A DNA stretch of 64,000 bases. Source: Paenibacillus polysaccharolyticus (lineage in GTDB: Bacteria; Bacillota; Bacilli; Paenibacillales; Paenibacillaceae). Positions within the stretch are counted from its first letter, which is position 1. Every line of letters starts with the position of its first letter. The notes below the pieces were generated by a model. It was not told where the DNA came from, ran no database searches, and saw only the letters and a program-made list of their open reading frames with translations. The DNA is taken from NCBI RefSeq assembly GCF_900102085.1, contig NZ_FMVM01000004.1, forward strand, positions 124,001 to 188,000. The letters are read 5' to 3'. Of the stretch, positions 26,193 to 35,299 are shown in pieces. Position numbers and translations under genes: made by a program.

Positions 26193-26550
26193 TGAGATCA
26201 CCTTCCAATAGATTTGATAAACACAGGTAACGCAGACACATACCTTTATTGTTACAAGGCGTTAGATAGACTACGTTTAGTTTCAATGATCAATTCATAG
26301 AGTTATTTGATAATTTCAGTATTGCAGTATTACATTTGGAATTCGAAATAATTGCTCAAAATCTTTTGGTGGGGAATAATACAAGTTAATCTAGGAAATC
26401 CCTATAGTAATCATTCTACTATAATTATTCGTTTATAGAGTGAATACATAAATCAGCAAAACAATATTTTTTCTATGAAACTAAACCCGTTGCGATCACG
26501 TTTATCCCAATAGAGAGATTACCAATTGAAGATGGAGGGATGACATTGCT
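26193..26550. other. Intergenic region between divergent genes
   Basis: The region is AT-rich, with no ORF carrying a ribosome binding site, no terminator and no clear promoter boxes that I can defend. It presumably holds promoters for the leftward lipoprotein and the rightward stalk-domain gene. Confidence 0.5.
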
Positions 26551-27039
26551 ATGAAAAAATGGATACTGTTTGCTACCGCACTATGCGTTGTCACCGTAGC
26601 CGGTGCGCTATATGCTTCAGCCACCAAAGTCAGTGCAGCCGCGTCCGAACCAGCCTACACTTTAACCGTGAACGGCAAAGCGATTCAGACAAGTAAGCCC
26701 GAACTGATGCCTTTCGAGCATAAAGGAACCGTCTTGGTGCCTTTGCGTGCTACGGCAGAGTCTTTGGGATATGAGGTAAGCTGGATCGCAGCGGATAAAG
26801 CTATTCGTGTGGAAGACCGTATCCAATCCGTTATCGTGAAGGATGGCAGTACGCTGGCTAAGTTTATGGGAAAACTGAAAGTCATCAATCTGACTCAAGA
26901 TGTGGAGTTGCCTGTACCCGTTCTATCTAAGAAAGGCGTAACATATGTGCCTGCTTCATTCTTCGAACCTTTTTTCAACGAGGTGGTTGTAAAAGAGGGG
27001 AACGTATCCATCTCGGCGCAAATGTCGAGCATTCAATAA
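26551..27039 (+). CDS. Secreted stalk-domain (copper amine oxidase N-like) protein
   Basis: A signal peptide (MKKWILFATALCVVTVAGAL, cleavage near SAAASE) precedes a single stalk domain of about 130 residues. That domain has TLTVNGKAIQTSKPELMPFE, GTVLVPLRATAESLGYEVSW and KGVTYVPASFFEPFF, the hallmark of the copper-amine-oxidase N-terminal family in Paenibacillus. There is no catalytic module, so it is probably a cell-surface accessory protein. GGAGGGATGA is upstream. A hairpin terminator follows. Confidence 0.85.
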   Translation: MKKWILFATALCVVTVAGALYASATKVSAAASEPAYTLTVNGKAIQTSKPELMPFEHKGTVLVPLRATAESLGYEVSWIAADKAIRVEDRIQSVIVKDGSTLAKFMGKLKVINLTQDVELPVPVLSKKGVTYVPASFFEPFFNEVVVKEGNVSISAQMSSIQ

Positions 27040-27131
27040 GATGAAGCGAATGACAATCGATGTGTTTAGCTACGGTACGGGTTGATGTATGCAACCTGAA
27101 CTGTGCATTGAAACCCGATCAATCCGAAGTC

Positions 27132-27187
27132 AAACCTTTGAAGACTTTCCTCCCTGATGGAGCAGGAGTCTTGAAGGTTTTTCTTCT
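27132..27187 (+). terminator. Rho-independent terminator
   Basis: AAACCTTTGAAGACT pairs with AGTCTTGAAGGTTT around a 20-base loop, followed by TTCTTCTTT. Confidence 0.75.
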
Positions 27188-27401
27188 TTATTACCAGGCA
27201 GAGTCCACCATACGATATAACACAACGAAACAGCCTAAATCATTTCGGCCCATAGATTACTCACGTAAATTACTGTAATCCGTATGTATATAACCACAGC
27301 TTTTTAACGAAAATATGGAAGGAAATGCACCAGCAAGATTCATATTCCATAATCTCGTTCAATTTAGGGGTTACGTATTTTTTCAAATGGACACATGTTT
27401 C

Positions 27402-27415
27402 AAAAAACGCTTCCA
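27402..27415. promoter_or_regulatory. Weak cre-like site upstream of galK
   Basis: AAAAAACGCTTCCA matches most of the catabolite-responsive element core (AAAACGCTT) but lacks the leading TG. CcpA control of galK would make sense. Otherwise the region 27190-27547 shows no gene. Confidence 0.25.
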
Positions 27416-27547
27416 AAATTTCAATTCTGCCCTACCTTTTCGGCTCAGAAGCTGAGATAATGGGGATGGCTAATCCGATGAAGGATTTTAGACGACATAA
27501 GGGATAGCGGTTACATACCGCTTGCATATGAAATGGGAGGAATAGAG

Positions 27548-28837
27548 ATGACCACACAGGTAACAGAACTCATTCAATCAAAACAGGGACAGGCTTTGCT
27601 TGCGGAAATGTACGGACCACAGCATGTAGAGGAGCAGGGTGCCCGTTACGAGAAGCTGGACGCTTCGTTCCGTGAGCATTTCGGTGAGCAGGAGAAAATG
27701 CATCTATTCAGTTCCCCGGGTCGCAGTGAGATCGGCGGTAATCATACGGACCATAACCATGGTAAAGTGCTCGCGGGAAGCATTACGCTGGACACGATTG
27801 CCGTGGCTGTGCCGACAGGCGATAACGTAATTACGTTCTACTCCGAGGGATACGACAAAAAGTATGTCATCAACCTTGCGGACTTGAAACCTAATGTGGA
27901 AGATGACGGTACTACCGGATTGATTCGTGGTATGGCAGCTGGCTTTGTAGAGCTTGGATTCAACATTGGTGGATTCAAAGCGGATATCTCCAGTAACGTA
28001 TTTGCGGCTTCGGGTGTCAGTTCTTCTGCATCCTTCGAAATGTTGATCTGTACGATCCTGAACCATTTCTATAACGATGGCAAGCTGGATGTCGTGACAA
28101 TGGCAAAAATCGGACAATATGCGGAAAATCATTACTGGAACAAACCGTCCGGCCTACTGGATCAGATGGCCTGTGCATATGGCGGTTTGATCTCGATTGA
28201 TTTTGCTAATCCGGCTGAACCTGTGATTGAGCCTGTGGAGTGGAATTTCCAAGAGAACGGATATTCCCTGGTCATCGTGAATACAGGTGGCAACCATGCT
28301 GACCTGACAGAAGATTATGCATCTGTACCTAACGAGATGAAAGCCGTTGCGAAAGCACTTGGCGCTGAATACGTGCGTGAAATTTCAGAAGAAGATATTT
28401 ATGCCAAATTGCCTGCAATTCGTGAAGCAGCCGGAGACCGTGCGGTGTTACGTGCATTGCACTTCCTGGCTGAGAACAAACGTGTGGATGGACAGGTATC
28501 CGCTTTGCGTGAAGGACGTTTTGCTGACTTCTTGTCACTGATCACTGCATCGGGTAACTCTTCATGGAAATGGTTGCAGAACGTGTATCAAGGCGGGGCT
28601 TCCCGTGAACAAGAGATCTCTGTGGCACTCGCCTTGACCGAGAACTACCTGAGCAACCTTGGCGATGGCGCATGTCGTGTGCATGGTGGTGGATTCGCAG
28701 GTGTTATTCTGGCGATTGTTCCAAACGAGAAGGCAGAAGAGTATATGAACTGGATGCGCGGTATGCTGGATACACCAGTCATTGTCGTTAACGTGCGTCA
28801 GCATGGTTCGATCTGCTTGAATGCAGAACTGAATTAA
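27548..28837 (+). CDS. galK: Galactokinase
   Basis: ATG 27548 follows GGGAGGAATA. The 429-residue protein is a GHMP kinase: the galactose-binding signature SPGRSEIGGNHTDHNHGK lies at residues 57-73, the ATP loop ASGVSSSASFEM near 154, and the C-terminal motif CRVHGGGFAGVILAIV near 380. It phosphorylates galactose to galactose-1-phosphate at the entry of the Leloir pathway. galT and galE are not adjacent, which is unusual, and the gene has its own terminator. The large C-terminal fragment of a beta-galactosidase at the window start is a plausible source of galactose. Confidence 0.92.
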   Translation: MTTQVTELIQSKQGQALLAEMYGPQHVEEQGARYEKLDASFREHFGEQEKMHLFSSPGRSEIGGNHTDHNHGKVLAGSITLDTIAVAVPTGDNVITFYSEGYDKKYVINLADLKPNVEDDGTTGLIRGMAAGFVELGFNIGGFKADISSNVFAASGVSSSASFEMLICTILNHFYNDGKLDVVTMAKIGQYAENHYWNKPSGLLDQMACAYGGLISIDFANPAEPVIEPVEWNFQENGYSLVIVNTGGNHADLTEDYASVPNEMKAVAKALGAEYVREISEEDIYAKLPAIREAAGDRAVLRALHFLAENKRVDGQVSALREGRFADFLSLITASGNSSWKWLQNVYQGGASREQEISVALALTENYLSNLGDGACRVHGGGFAGVILAIVPNEKAEEYMNWMRGMLDTPVIVVNVRQHGSICLNAELN

Positions 28838-28876
28838 TCCGGCTTGATTATAGCTATATAAAGACAGAATGAATTC

Positions 28877-28922
28877 AAAAGCGGACTCGGGTAGGATATT
28901 CCTTCCAAGTCCGCTTTTTTGT
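28877..28922 (+). terminator. Rho-independent terminator
   Basis: AAAAGCGGACT pairs with AGTCCGCTTTT across a 20-base loop, ending in a T6 tract. Confidence 0.9.
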
Positions 28923-29030
28923 TTTAACATGGAGATCCAACGATAGCCTCATGCTGAAACGATAGTTAAGATTGTCACTGTTTTTAAAGCAGACGAATCA
29001 ACGATATGTGTATATTGACGATTGCTACTG

Positions 29031-30284
29031 TCACTGCTCAGCTACATTTCGCATTTTGGAAGCAAACAGGAAGCAGGCCAGGATGTAAACGACGCTAAGT
29101 AACAGATAAGGCAATTGCAGTGAGAACAGACGGTCGAAAAAGGTTTCGCTCACGCGAACGAGCAATCCGCCCAGCAAGGTGCCGATGGCGCTTATGCCAA
29201 ACGACAGAAAACGGAACACACTGCCTACACGTCCGAGCAGTTCATTTGGAACGGAGCGTTGCAGGATCGACGAACGGATCACGTTGTAGACAACAATGAA
29301 GAAGGCTGCGCAGAAGTATAGACCACCGACCACATACGCATTGGACGTTAGACCAACAGCTCCATAGAGTAGCCCCATCGACAGGATGGAGAGCAGAATG
29401 AGTTGCTTGGAACTCCAGCGTTTCCGCATATAAGCCACAGCCTGACTCCCCAGAATACTGCCGATGGTTGCAATGGAAATCAGAATACCGAAGGCATACG
29501 CTTCCAGCTGTAATACTTCACGTACAAAGAAAATCTGAGTGACCAGAATCATCGAGAACATTAGCGTAATCGTTACCGACAAGATGGCCAGGCCGCGAAG
29601 AAAGCGGTCTTGAAACACATACTGAATGCCGGACCACATCTCGCGTTTCCAATTTTTCATCGGGCGAGTTTCCTTCTCCGCCTGTTCCTGAACTTGGGAT
29701 TCTTTTGATTTCGCGGGATGAAAGCTGCCGCGCAGACCACTAATAAGTAACAACGAGAGTATAGCCGTCACGGTGTCAATGGCAAAAGGGTAGACGATAT
29801 GCATCGTAATAATGAATCCGCCAAGCGCTACGCCCAGAATATCACTGGTGATCAGTTGCCCGGCAGTAAATTGGCCGTTGGCTTTTTCCAGTTTTTTCTC
29901 CTCTACAACCTGAGGAATGATCGTCTGCACGGTGCTGTCAAAGACAACGCGGCTTAGACCAATCCCGAACATAAACAAGGCAAGCAGAGGTATGCTGATC
30001 CAGCCTCCCCAGATACAGATCGTCAGGAACAATAGAAATATCATCCGGGTAAAGCTGGCTCCAACCAGCATATGTTTGCGTGAATATCGGTCGATCAATA
30101 CGCCAACCGGCAGGCTAAAAATCAGCCAAGGTAATCGCAGGGCAGTCATCGTAATGGATGCATATAACGTATCCGTTGTTAGGGTGGAGACAAGCCAGGG
30201 GACGGCAGCGAGCGTTAATCCATCTCCTAGAAACGTAAGGGAAAAGGCACCGAACAGCTTGGAGTAGTTTGATTTTGATTTCAT
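29031..30284 (-). CDS. MFS transporter (MFS_3-like efflux protein)
   Basis: On the minus strand, ATG 30284 follows AACGGAGGAATAT; longer in-frame starts lack a ribosome binding site. The 417-residue protein has about twelve hydrophobic helices, with the MFS loop-2/3 motif GVLIDRYSRKHML near residue 58 and its counterpart near YMRKRW. It resembles the macrolide or enterobactin efflux branch (MFS_3). The substrate is unknown. It is transcribed away from the ter operon. Confidence 0.8.
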   Translation of the reverse strand: MKSKSNYSKLFGAFSLTFLGDGLTLAAVPWLVSTLTTDTLYASITMTALRLPWLIFSLPVGVLIDRYSRKHMLVGASFTRMIFLLFLTICIWGGWISIPLLALFMFGIGLSRVVFDSTVQTIIPQVVEEKKLEKANGQFTAGQLITSDILGVALGGFIITMHIVYPFAIDTVTAILSLLLISGLRGSFHPAKSKESQVQEQAEKETRPMKNWKREMWSGIQYVFQDRFLRGLAILSVTITLMFSMILVTQIFFVREVLQLEAYAFGILISIATIGSILGSQAVAYMRKRWSSKQLILLSILSMGLLYGAVGLTSNAYVVGGLYFCAAFFIVVYNVIRSSILQRSVPNELLGRVGSVFRFLSFGISAIGTLLGGLLVRVSETFFDRLFSLQLPYLLLSVVYILACFLFASKMRNVAEQ

Positions 30285-30722
30285 ATATTCCTCCGTTCGT
30301 AGATATGGGACTGGTATGTAGCGTGTAGATCGGATTGTCATGTAATAGATTAAATTAAAGATTTTCTCTAGTACTAATTTATGTTATTTGGTATAAATCT
30401 GCAAATTTTGGAGATTATATGATTCCTGTTTTCTTCAAAAGATATTGTTCATATGTGCATTTATTGTCGAAATATGATGTCGAATATTGTAATAAATTGT
30501 AGATGAAATGAATAAATTACGAATTATATTAGAAAAAAGTATGAAGTGGTATAAAAGATTGGTTTTTGTTTTTTATTGTAGAAAATTGGCACAGAAAAGA
30601 GTATAGTTGAGGAAGAATTTAACTGTTGATTTCTGACATTTAGGTTGTAAACAGTATACTGGAATTTTACAGTGTATTGACCAGAATAAATGCATTTATT
30701 ATGAAGTTAACGGAGGGTACAT
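30285..30722. other. AT-rich region upstream of the ter operon
   Basis: No gene is seen in these roughly 440 bases. The part near 30585-30690 must hold the ter operon promoter, but I cannot pick a -35/-10 pair with confidence. A short direct repeat (TGTCGAA-TAT at 30466 and 30479) is present. Confidence 0.5.
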
Positions 30723-31169
30723 ATGAGTGCTTTTAAGAATTGGCTCAATTCAACCAAGCAAGGGTTAGAGGATCAAGTCAAGCGATTTAAGAACAAAGAT
30801 TTCATGGATGCTGTAGTAGCTGGTTGTGCCCTGGTTGCTTTTGCAGATGGGTCCGTTGATGCCTCAGAGAAGAACAAGATGGCGGGTTACATTAACCTGA
30901 GTCAGGAATTGAAGGTTTTTGATATGACAACTGTGATTGAAAGATTCAATCATTATGTGAATAATTTCGAATTTTCCCCTGAGATCGGGAAGCAGGAAGC
31001 TTTGAAGGCGATTGCCAAGTTCAAGTCCAAACCTGAAGTAGGGCGTGTCATTGTAGGTGTATGCAGTGCTATTGGTGCTGCTGATGGTAACTTTGATGAT
31101 CAAGAGCGCAGAGTAGTAGCGGAAATTTGTACTGTTCTGGGCCTGAATCCAGGTGAGTTTAGTCTCTAG
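30723..31169 (+). CDS. terB: TerB family tellurite-resistance protein
   Basis: AACGGAGGG precedes the ATG. The 148-residue helical protein has two acidic TerB motifs, ALVAFADGSVDASEKNKM and SAIGAADGNFDDQERRVV, whose Asp and Glu residues bind a divalent metal. It is the first gene of the ter cluster, 39 bases ahead of a TerD gene. Known TerB proteins associate with TerC at the membrane. The length is normal. Confidence 0.9.
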   Translation: MSAFKNWLNSTKQGLEDQVKRFKNKDFMDAVVAGCALVAFADGSVDASEKNKMAGYINLSQELKVFDMTTVIERFNHYVNNFEFSPEIGKQEALKAIAKFKSKPEVGRVIVGVCSAIGAADGNFDDQERRVVAEICTVLGLNPGEFSL

Positions 31170-31208
31170 TATCTGTTTGATAGGGAAGTTGAAAGGAGGT
31201 GAATATTA

Positions 31209-31802
31209 GTGGCCGGTATTAACTTGGTAAAGGGACAGAAAATTGATTTAACCAAAGGTAAAGCTGGATTAACCCATGTGATCGCCGGTTTGGGTTGGGA
31301 CCCTGTAGCCTCGAAAGGGTTTTTCGGGAGAAAAAAACAAGCCAATATCGATTGTGATGCTTCAGCTTTGCTATTAGGTGAAAATGGAAAGTTAACCAAA
31401 GAAACAAATCTGGTTTGTTTTCATAACAAACAGAGTTTATGTAGATCTGTCGTTCACTCCGGAGATAATTTGACGGGCGAAGGTGAAGGGGACGATGAGC
31501 AAATCAAAATTAACCTCTCCGTCGTACCTGCTGATGTTCATAAAATTCTGATCGTCGTGAACATATATGATTGTGTTAATCGTAAACAGGATTTTGGAAT
31601 GATTGAACGTGCTTATATTCGTATCCTGGATGGTAGCAATTCGCAAGAATTGGTTCGTTTTAACCTCTCCGATAGTTATGCGGGTATGACAGCCCTCATC
31701 TGTGGAGAACTGTACCGACATGGTGGCGAATGGAAATTCTCAGCTATTGGTGAAGGTGCTCATGCTGTACATATCGATGAGCTTGCTCGTCGTTATACGT
31801 AA
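31209..31802 (+). CDS. TerD family protein (divergent member)
   Basis: The start is GTG 31209, behind GAAAGGAGGTGAATATTA. The fold begins [20 protein letters not shown] and keeps the calcium-binding signature GDNLTGEGEGDDEQI and [16 protein letters not shown]. Compared with the next two copies, the usual D-x-D-x-S motif is DCDAS and the segment before it carries the insertion SKGFFGRKKQANI. A similar insertion (SKGLFGRNKS) occurs in the TerA-like protein, so the two may work together. Cytoplasmic, stress-induced. Confidence 0.85.
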   Translation: MAGINLVKGQKIDLTKGKAGLTHVIAGLGWDPVASKGFFGRKKQANIDCDASALLLGENGKLTKETNLVCFHNKQSLCRSVVHSGDNLTGEGEGDDEQIKINLSVVPADVHKILIVVNIYDCVNRKQDFGMIERAYIRILDGSNSQELVRFNLSDSYAGMTALICGELYRHGGEWKFSAIGEGAHAVHIDELARRYT

Positions 31803-31865
31803 AAATGAGGATTACCTGAAATGAATTCAGCAACTAAAATTATAGTGAGCGGAGATGAATCTTGA

Positions 31866-32441
31866 ATGGCTATTAATCTGTCTAAAGGTCAAAAGATTGA
31901 CTTAACAAAAACAAACCCGGGACTGGCTAAAATCACTGTAGGTTTGGGTTGGGATACGAACAAATATGACGGCGGCAAAGATTTTGACCTCGATGTCTCC
32001 GTATTCTGCGCTAACGCTGACGGTAAAGTAAACGGGGAGAAAAACTTTATTTTCTTCAATAATCCGCAAAATGAGAACGGTTCTGTCGTGCATACAGGGG
32101 ACAACCGCACTGGAGAAGGCGATGGCGATGATGAGCAAGTGAAAATCGATCTGCCTAACGTTCCGGCTGATGTTGAGAAAATTGCATTTACCATTACGAT
32201 CTATGAAGCGCAGGAGCGCAGCCAAAACTTTGGACAAGTATCACGCGCTTACGTACGCATTGTAAACGAAGCGAATTCCGAAGAATTGATCCGTTTTGAC
32301 TTGGGCGAAGATTTCTCTATTGAGACAGGTGTTGTCGTTGGAGAGTTGTACCGTCATAGCGGCGAGTGGAAATTCAGCGCAATCGGTAGTGGTTACCAAG
32401 ACGGTCTGGTTGGACTGACTCGGGATTATGGCTTGCAATAG
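31866..32441 (+). CDS. terD: TerD family protein
   Basis: GAGCGGAGATG precedes the ATG. The 191-residue protein is a canonical Ter[59 protein letters not shown] and [19 protein letters not shown]. The Asp-rich loops bind calcium in studied homologues. A stem-loop 36 bases downstream may reduce readthrough to later genes. Confidence 0.92.
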   Translation: MAINLSKGQKIDLTKTNPGLAKITVGLGWDTNKYDGGKDFDLDVSVFCANADGKVNGEKNFIFFNNPQNENGSVVHTGDNRTGEGDGDDEQVKIDLPNVPADVEKIAFTITIYEAQERSQNFGQVSRAYVRIVNEANSEELIRFDLGEDFSIETGVVVGELYRHSGEWKFSAIGSGYQDGLVGLTRDYGLQ

Positions 32442-32477
32442 AACTTTTTAATCAAGCTGTGCATGTATAGCAATACC

Positions 32478-32508
32478 GGAAAGCCGTCGATCTGACGGTT
32501 TTCCTTTT
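32478..32508 (+). terminator. Internal terminator or attenuator in ter operon
   Basis: GGAAAGCCGTC pairs with GACGGTTTTCC around a five-base loop, followed by TTTT, between two TerD genes. It could be a partial terminator or an RNA-stabilising element that sets different levels of the two parts. Confidence 0.7.
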
Positions 32509-32552
32509 CATTACATTAAAATCTTTTGCTGAAAAGAAGGGCGGACGAATAG

Positions 32553-33134
32553 ATGACGATTAGCTTGGCTAAAGGACAGCGGATTGACCTTACGAAAACA
32601 AACCCTGGTCTGACTAAAGTTGTAGTGGGCCTGGGATGGGATACCAACAAATATAGTGGCGGAGTCGATTTCGACTTGGATGCTTCCGCTTTCCTGCTTC
32701 ATGAGGATGGCAAAGCCAAAGGAACAGATGATTTTGTCTTTTATAACAATCCAACAGGCGGCGCAGGATCATTGACTCACACAGGAGATAACCGGACAGG
32801 TGAGGGAGAGGGCGATGATGAGCAGATCATCGTAGATTTCAGCAAGGTCCCTGCAAACATCACGAGAATCGGCATTACAGTAACGATCTACGATTATGAA
32901 GCACGCGCACAAAATTTTGGTCAGGTATCCAACGCTTTTGTTCGTGTTGTCGATGCTTCTAGTGACCGTGAAGTTTTACGTTATGACCTGGGCGAAGACT
33001 TCTCTACCGAGACGGCTGTTGTGTTCTGCGAATTTTATCGTTCCGGTGCAGACTGGAAGTTCCAGGCGATCGGCAGTGGTTTTGCAGGCGGGCTCGCCGC
33101 GTTATGCCAGAATTATGGACTAGACGCGAATTAA
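32553..33134 (+). CDS. terD: TerD family protein
   Basis: AGAAGGGCGG lies upstream of the ATG. The protein has [58 protein letters not shown] and a C-terminal WKFQAIGSGFAGGLAAL. It is a close paralogue of the preceding gene and probably shares its calcium-binding fold. The duplication of TerD is standard in ter clusters (TerD/TerE). Confidence 0.92.
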   Translation: MTISLAKGQRIDLTKTNPGLTKVVVGLGWDTNKYSGGVDFDLDASAFLLHEDGKAKGTDDFVFYNNPTGGAGSLTHTGDNRTGEGEGDDEQIIVDFSKVPANITRIGITVTIYDYEARAQNFGQVSNAFVRVVDASSDREVLRYDLGEDFSTETAVVFCEFYRSGADWKFQAIGSGFAGGLAALCQNYGLDAN

Positions 33135-33156
33135 GAGAAGGATAGGTGAATCTGTT

Positions 33157-34407
33157 ATGGCTGTAACAGTCGTCAAAGGGCAAAAAACGGACCTCACTAA
33201 AACGAATCCCGGGCTTACCCGGCTGACGGTAGGCATTGGCTGGGATTCTTCTCCTGCGCTTGAACTAGACACATCTGCTTTTCTTCTTGGTGCTAGCGGA
33301 AAGGTATCGGGTGATGAAGATTTTATCTTCTATAACCAGCCCACAGGCGGTTTTATTACCTACAAAGACACACCGCAGCAATCAGATAAAAAGCAGTTCG
33401 ATATCGATCTGAGCCAAATTCCTGCCCGTATTGAAAAGATTGCGTTCAGTCTGACGATCTATGAAGGGGAGTCCAAAAACCAGAGTTTTAGCCAGGTTCA
33501 GAACACTTATATTCGTTTTGGTCATGCGAATAGCGGACAGGAAGCGTTGCGGTATGATTTAGCGAGTGGTTTTACCGTGGAAACGGCGATCGTTATTGGC
33601 GAGTTATACCGACATAACGGAGAATGGAAATTCAACGCTGTAGGGGCTGGTTTTTCCGGTGGACTGGATGCACTATGCAGTAACTTTGGCGTGAGTGTGG
33701 AGAACGACACGACTTCTTCACAGCCCGTCCCTCCAGTGCCTCAGCCACCTGCGCCTAAACCTCCTGCTCCACCAGTTCCACCGCCTCAACCCAAGATTGA
33801 GTTGAACCTGAGCAAGATTGAGCTGAAGAAAAAGGGCGATACCATCAATCTGAAGAAAAATGCAGGTGGACTTGGTGAGATTCTAATTAATCTGAACTGG
33901 AATCAACAGACGAGCAAGGGATTGTTCGGGCGAAACAAGAGCGTGGATCTGGATCTGGATCTGGGTTGCCTTTTCGAAATGAAGGATGGCAGCAAAGGAG
34001 TAATCCAGGCGTTAGGTGAATCGTTTGGTTCTTTGAATCGGTACCCTTATATTGCTTTGGATGGGGATGACCGGACAGGTTCAGTGAAAACGGGAGAGAA
34101 TCTGCGTATTAATGGTGCACGTATTTCCGAGATCAAACGACTCCTCGTATTCACCTACATTTATGAAGGGGTTACGAACTGGTCGCAAGCGGACGGTGTC
34201 GTTACCATTAACCAGAAGGACGGCCCGGATATTATCGTGCGAATGAATGAATATGGAAGTTCCTTAGGGATGTGCGGAATCGCTATGTTCAGCAACGTGA
34301 ATGATGAAACATTTAGTATTGAGAGGATCGTTCAGTTTTATAATGGACACCGCGCTCTGGATGAAGCCCATGGATGGGGTATGCGCTGGACTGCCGGCAG
34401 TAAATAA
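33157..34407 (+). CDS. TerA-like protein with two TerD-type domains and a proline-rich linker
   Basis: GAAGGATAGGTGA precedes the ATG. Residues 1-185 form a TerD-type domain ([39 protein letters not shown]), in which the calcium loop GDNRTGEG is replaced by QQSDKKQFD. Residues 188-215 are a proline-rich linker (PVPQPPAPKPPAPPVPPP). Residues 218-416 form a TerA-type domain with LDLDLGCLFEMKDGSKG and ALDGDDRTGS. Loss of the calcium motif in the first domain suggests a structural role. Full length, in operon with TerC 29 bases on. Confidence 0.85.
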   Translation: MAVTVVKGQKTDLTKTNPGLTRLTVGIGWDSSPALELDTSAFLLGASGKVSGDEDFIFYNQPTGGFITYKDTPQQSDKKQFDIDLSQIPARIEKIAFSLTIYEGESKNQSFSQVQNTYIRFGHANSGQEALRYDLASGFTVETAIVIGELYRHNGEWKFNAVGAGFSGGLDALCSNFGVSVENDTTSSQPVPPVPQPPAPKPPAPPVPPPQPKIELNLSKIELKKKGDTINLKKNAGGLGEILINLNWNQQTSKGLFGRNKSVDLDLDLGCLFEMKDGSKGVIQALGESFGSLNRYPYIALDGDDRTGSVKTGENLRINGARISEIKRLLVFTYIYEGVTNWSQADGVVTINQKDGPDIIVRMNEYGSSLGMCGIAMFSNVNDETFSIERIVQFYNGHRALDEAHGWGMRWTAGSK

Positions 34408-34436
34408 CAATTTGAGTTAGCGGAGGCTCTCTGTTC

Positions 34437-35171
34437 ATGTTTAGTGATTTCTTTAGAAGTATTAGTGAAAATTACGGTCATTTTTTCTCTTGGACCGAGA
34501 TTGTGGCTACTCTCTCCGACCCCGTAAGTTGGGGAATCATCGGCAGTTTGATCTTGCTGGAAGGTCTTTTGTCCGCAGATAACGCGCTGGTGCTTGCCGT
34601 AATGGTTAAACACCTACCTAAGGAGCAACAGAAACGGGCATTGTTCTATGGTATTTTAGGTGCATATATTTTCAGGTTTATTGCGATTGGGCTCGGAACA
34701 TTCCTTGTCAAGATTACCTTGATCAAGGTACTTGGAGCGTTATACCTCCTCTACATTGCTTACAAGGGACTATTCAAGTCTCAGGAAGAGGAGAATCAGG
34801 AAGGAAAGCAATACTCGTTCTGGAAAACCGTACTTATGGTCGAACTGATGGACATTGCTTTCAGTATCGATAGTGTTATTGCTGCATTTGGTATCAGTGA
34901 GCAGATTTGGGTGTTGTTCCTCGGAGGTATTATCGGGGTACTCATGATGCGTGGAGTTGCACAAGTGTTCCTCAAACTCATTGACAAATTTCCTGAATTG
35001 GAAAAAGCGGCATTTATTCTTATTGCGATCATTTCTGTAAAAATGATGTTGAGTGCTTTTGGCTTCCATATCCCTAACGTACTCTTCTTCTCGTTACTGA
35101 TTGTTGTATTTGTTGGAGCTATGCTGATAAGTTCCGCAAGAAAGAAAAAAGAAAATCAAGGTCAGGCTTAG
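34437..35171 (+). CDS. terC: TerC family integral membrane protein
   Basis: AGCGGAGG precedes the ATG. The 244-residue protein has about seven membrane helices with the TerC signatures LLEGLLSADNALVLAVM (residues 41-57) and VELMDIAFSIDSVIAAFG (about 138-155), whose Asp residues are thought to bind a metal. TerC family members act in metal export or metalation at the membrane. It closes the first ter operon, with a strong terminator after it. Confidence 0.92.
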   Translation: MFSDFFRSISENYGHFFSWTEIVATLSDPVSWGIIGSLILLEGLLSADNALVLAVMVKHLPKEQQKRALFYGILGAYIFRFIAIGLGTFLVKITLIKVLGALYLLYIAYKGLFKSQEEENQEGKQYSFWKTVLMVELMDIAFSIDSVIAAFGISEQIWVLFLGGIIGVLMMRGVAQVFLKLIDKFPELEKAAFILIAIISVKMMLSAFGFHIPNVLFFSLLIVVFVGAMLISSARKKKENQGQA

Positions 35172-35194
35172 TTTTAAAAATCGCCACACCTACT

Positions 35195-35230
35195 ACCAAT
35201 CCCTCCGCATCTTGGAGGGATTGGTTTTTA
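35195..35230 (+). terminator. Rho-independent terminator ending the first ter operon
   Basis: ACCAATCCCTCC and GGAGGGATTGGT form a 12-base perfect stem with a seven-base loop and a TTTTTA tail. Confidence 0.92.
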
Positions 35231-35299
35231 TACCCCCGACAGCATTCATTTTATGATGCAGAACTGACTTCAAGTCAGAAGTGCAAGGAGGAGAATAAC

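Noticed and set aside
27060..27507. Small ORFs between the stalk-domain gene and galK
   Set aside because: They lack ribosome binding sites, and one runs through the terminator hairpin at 27132.
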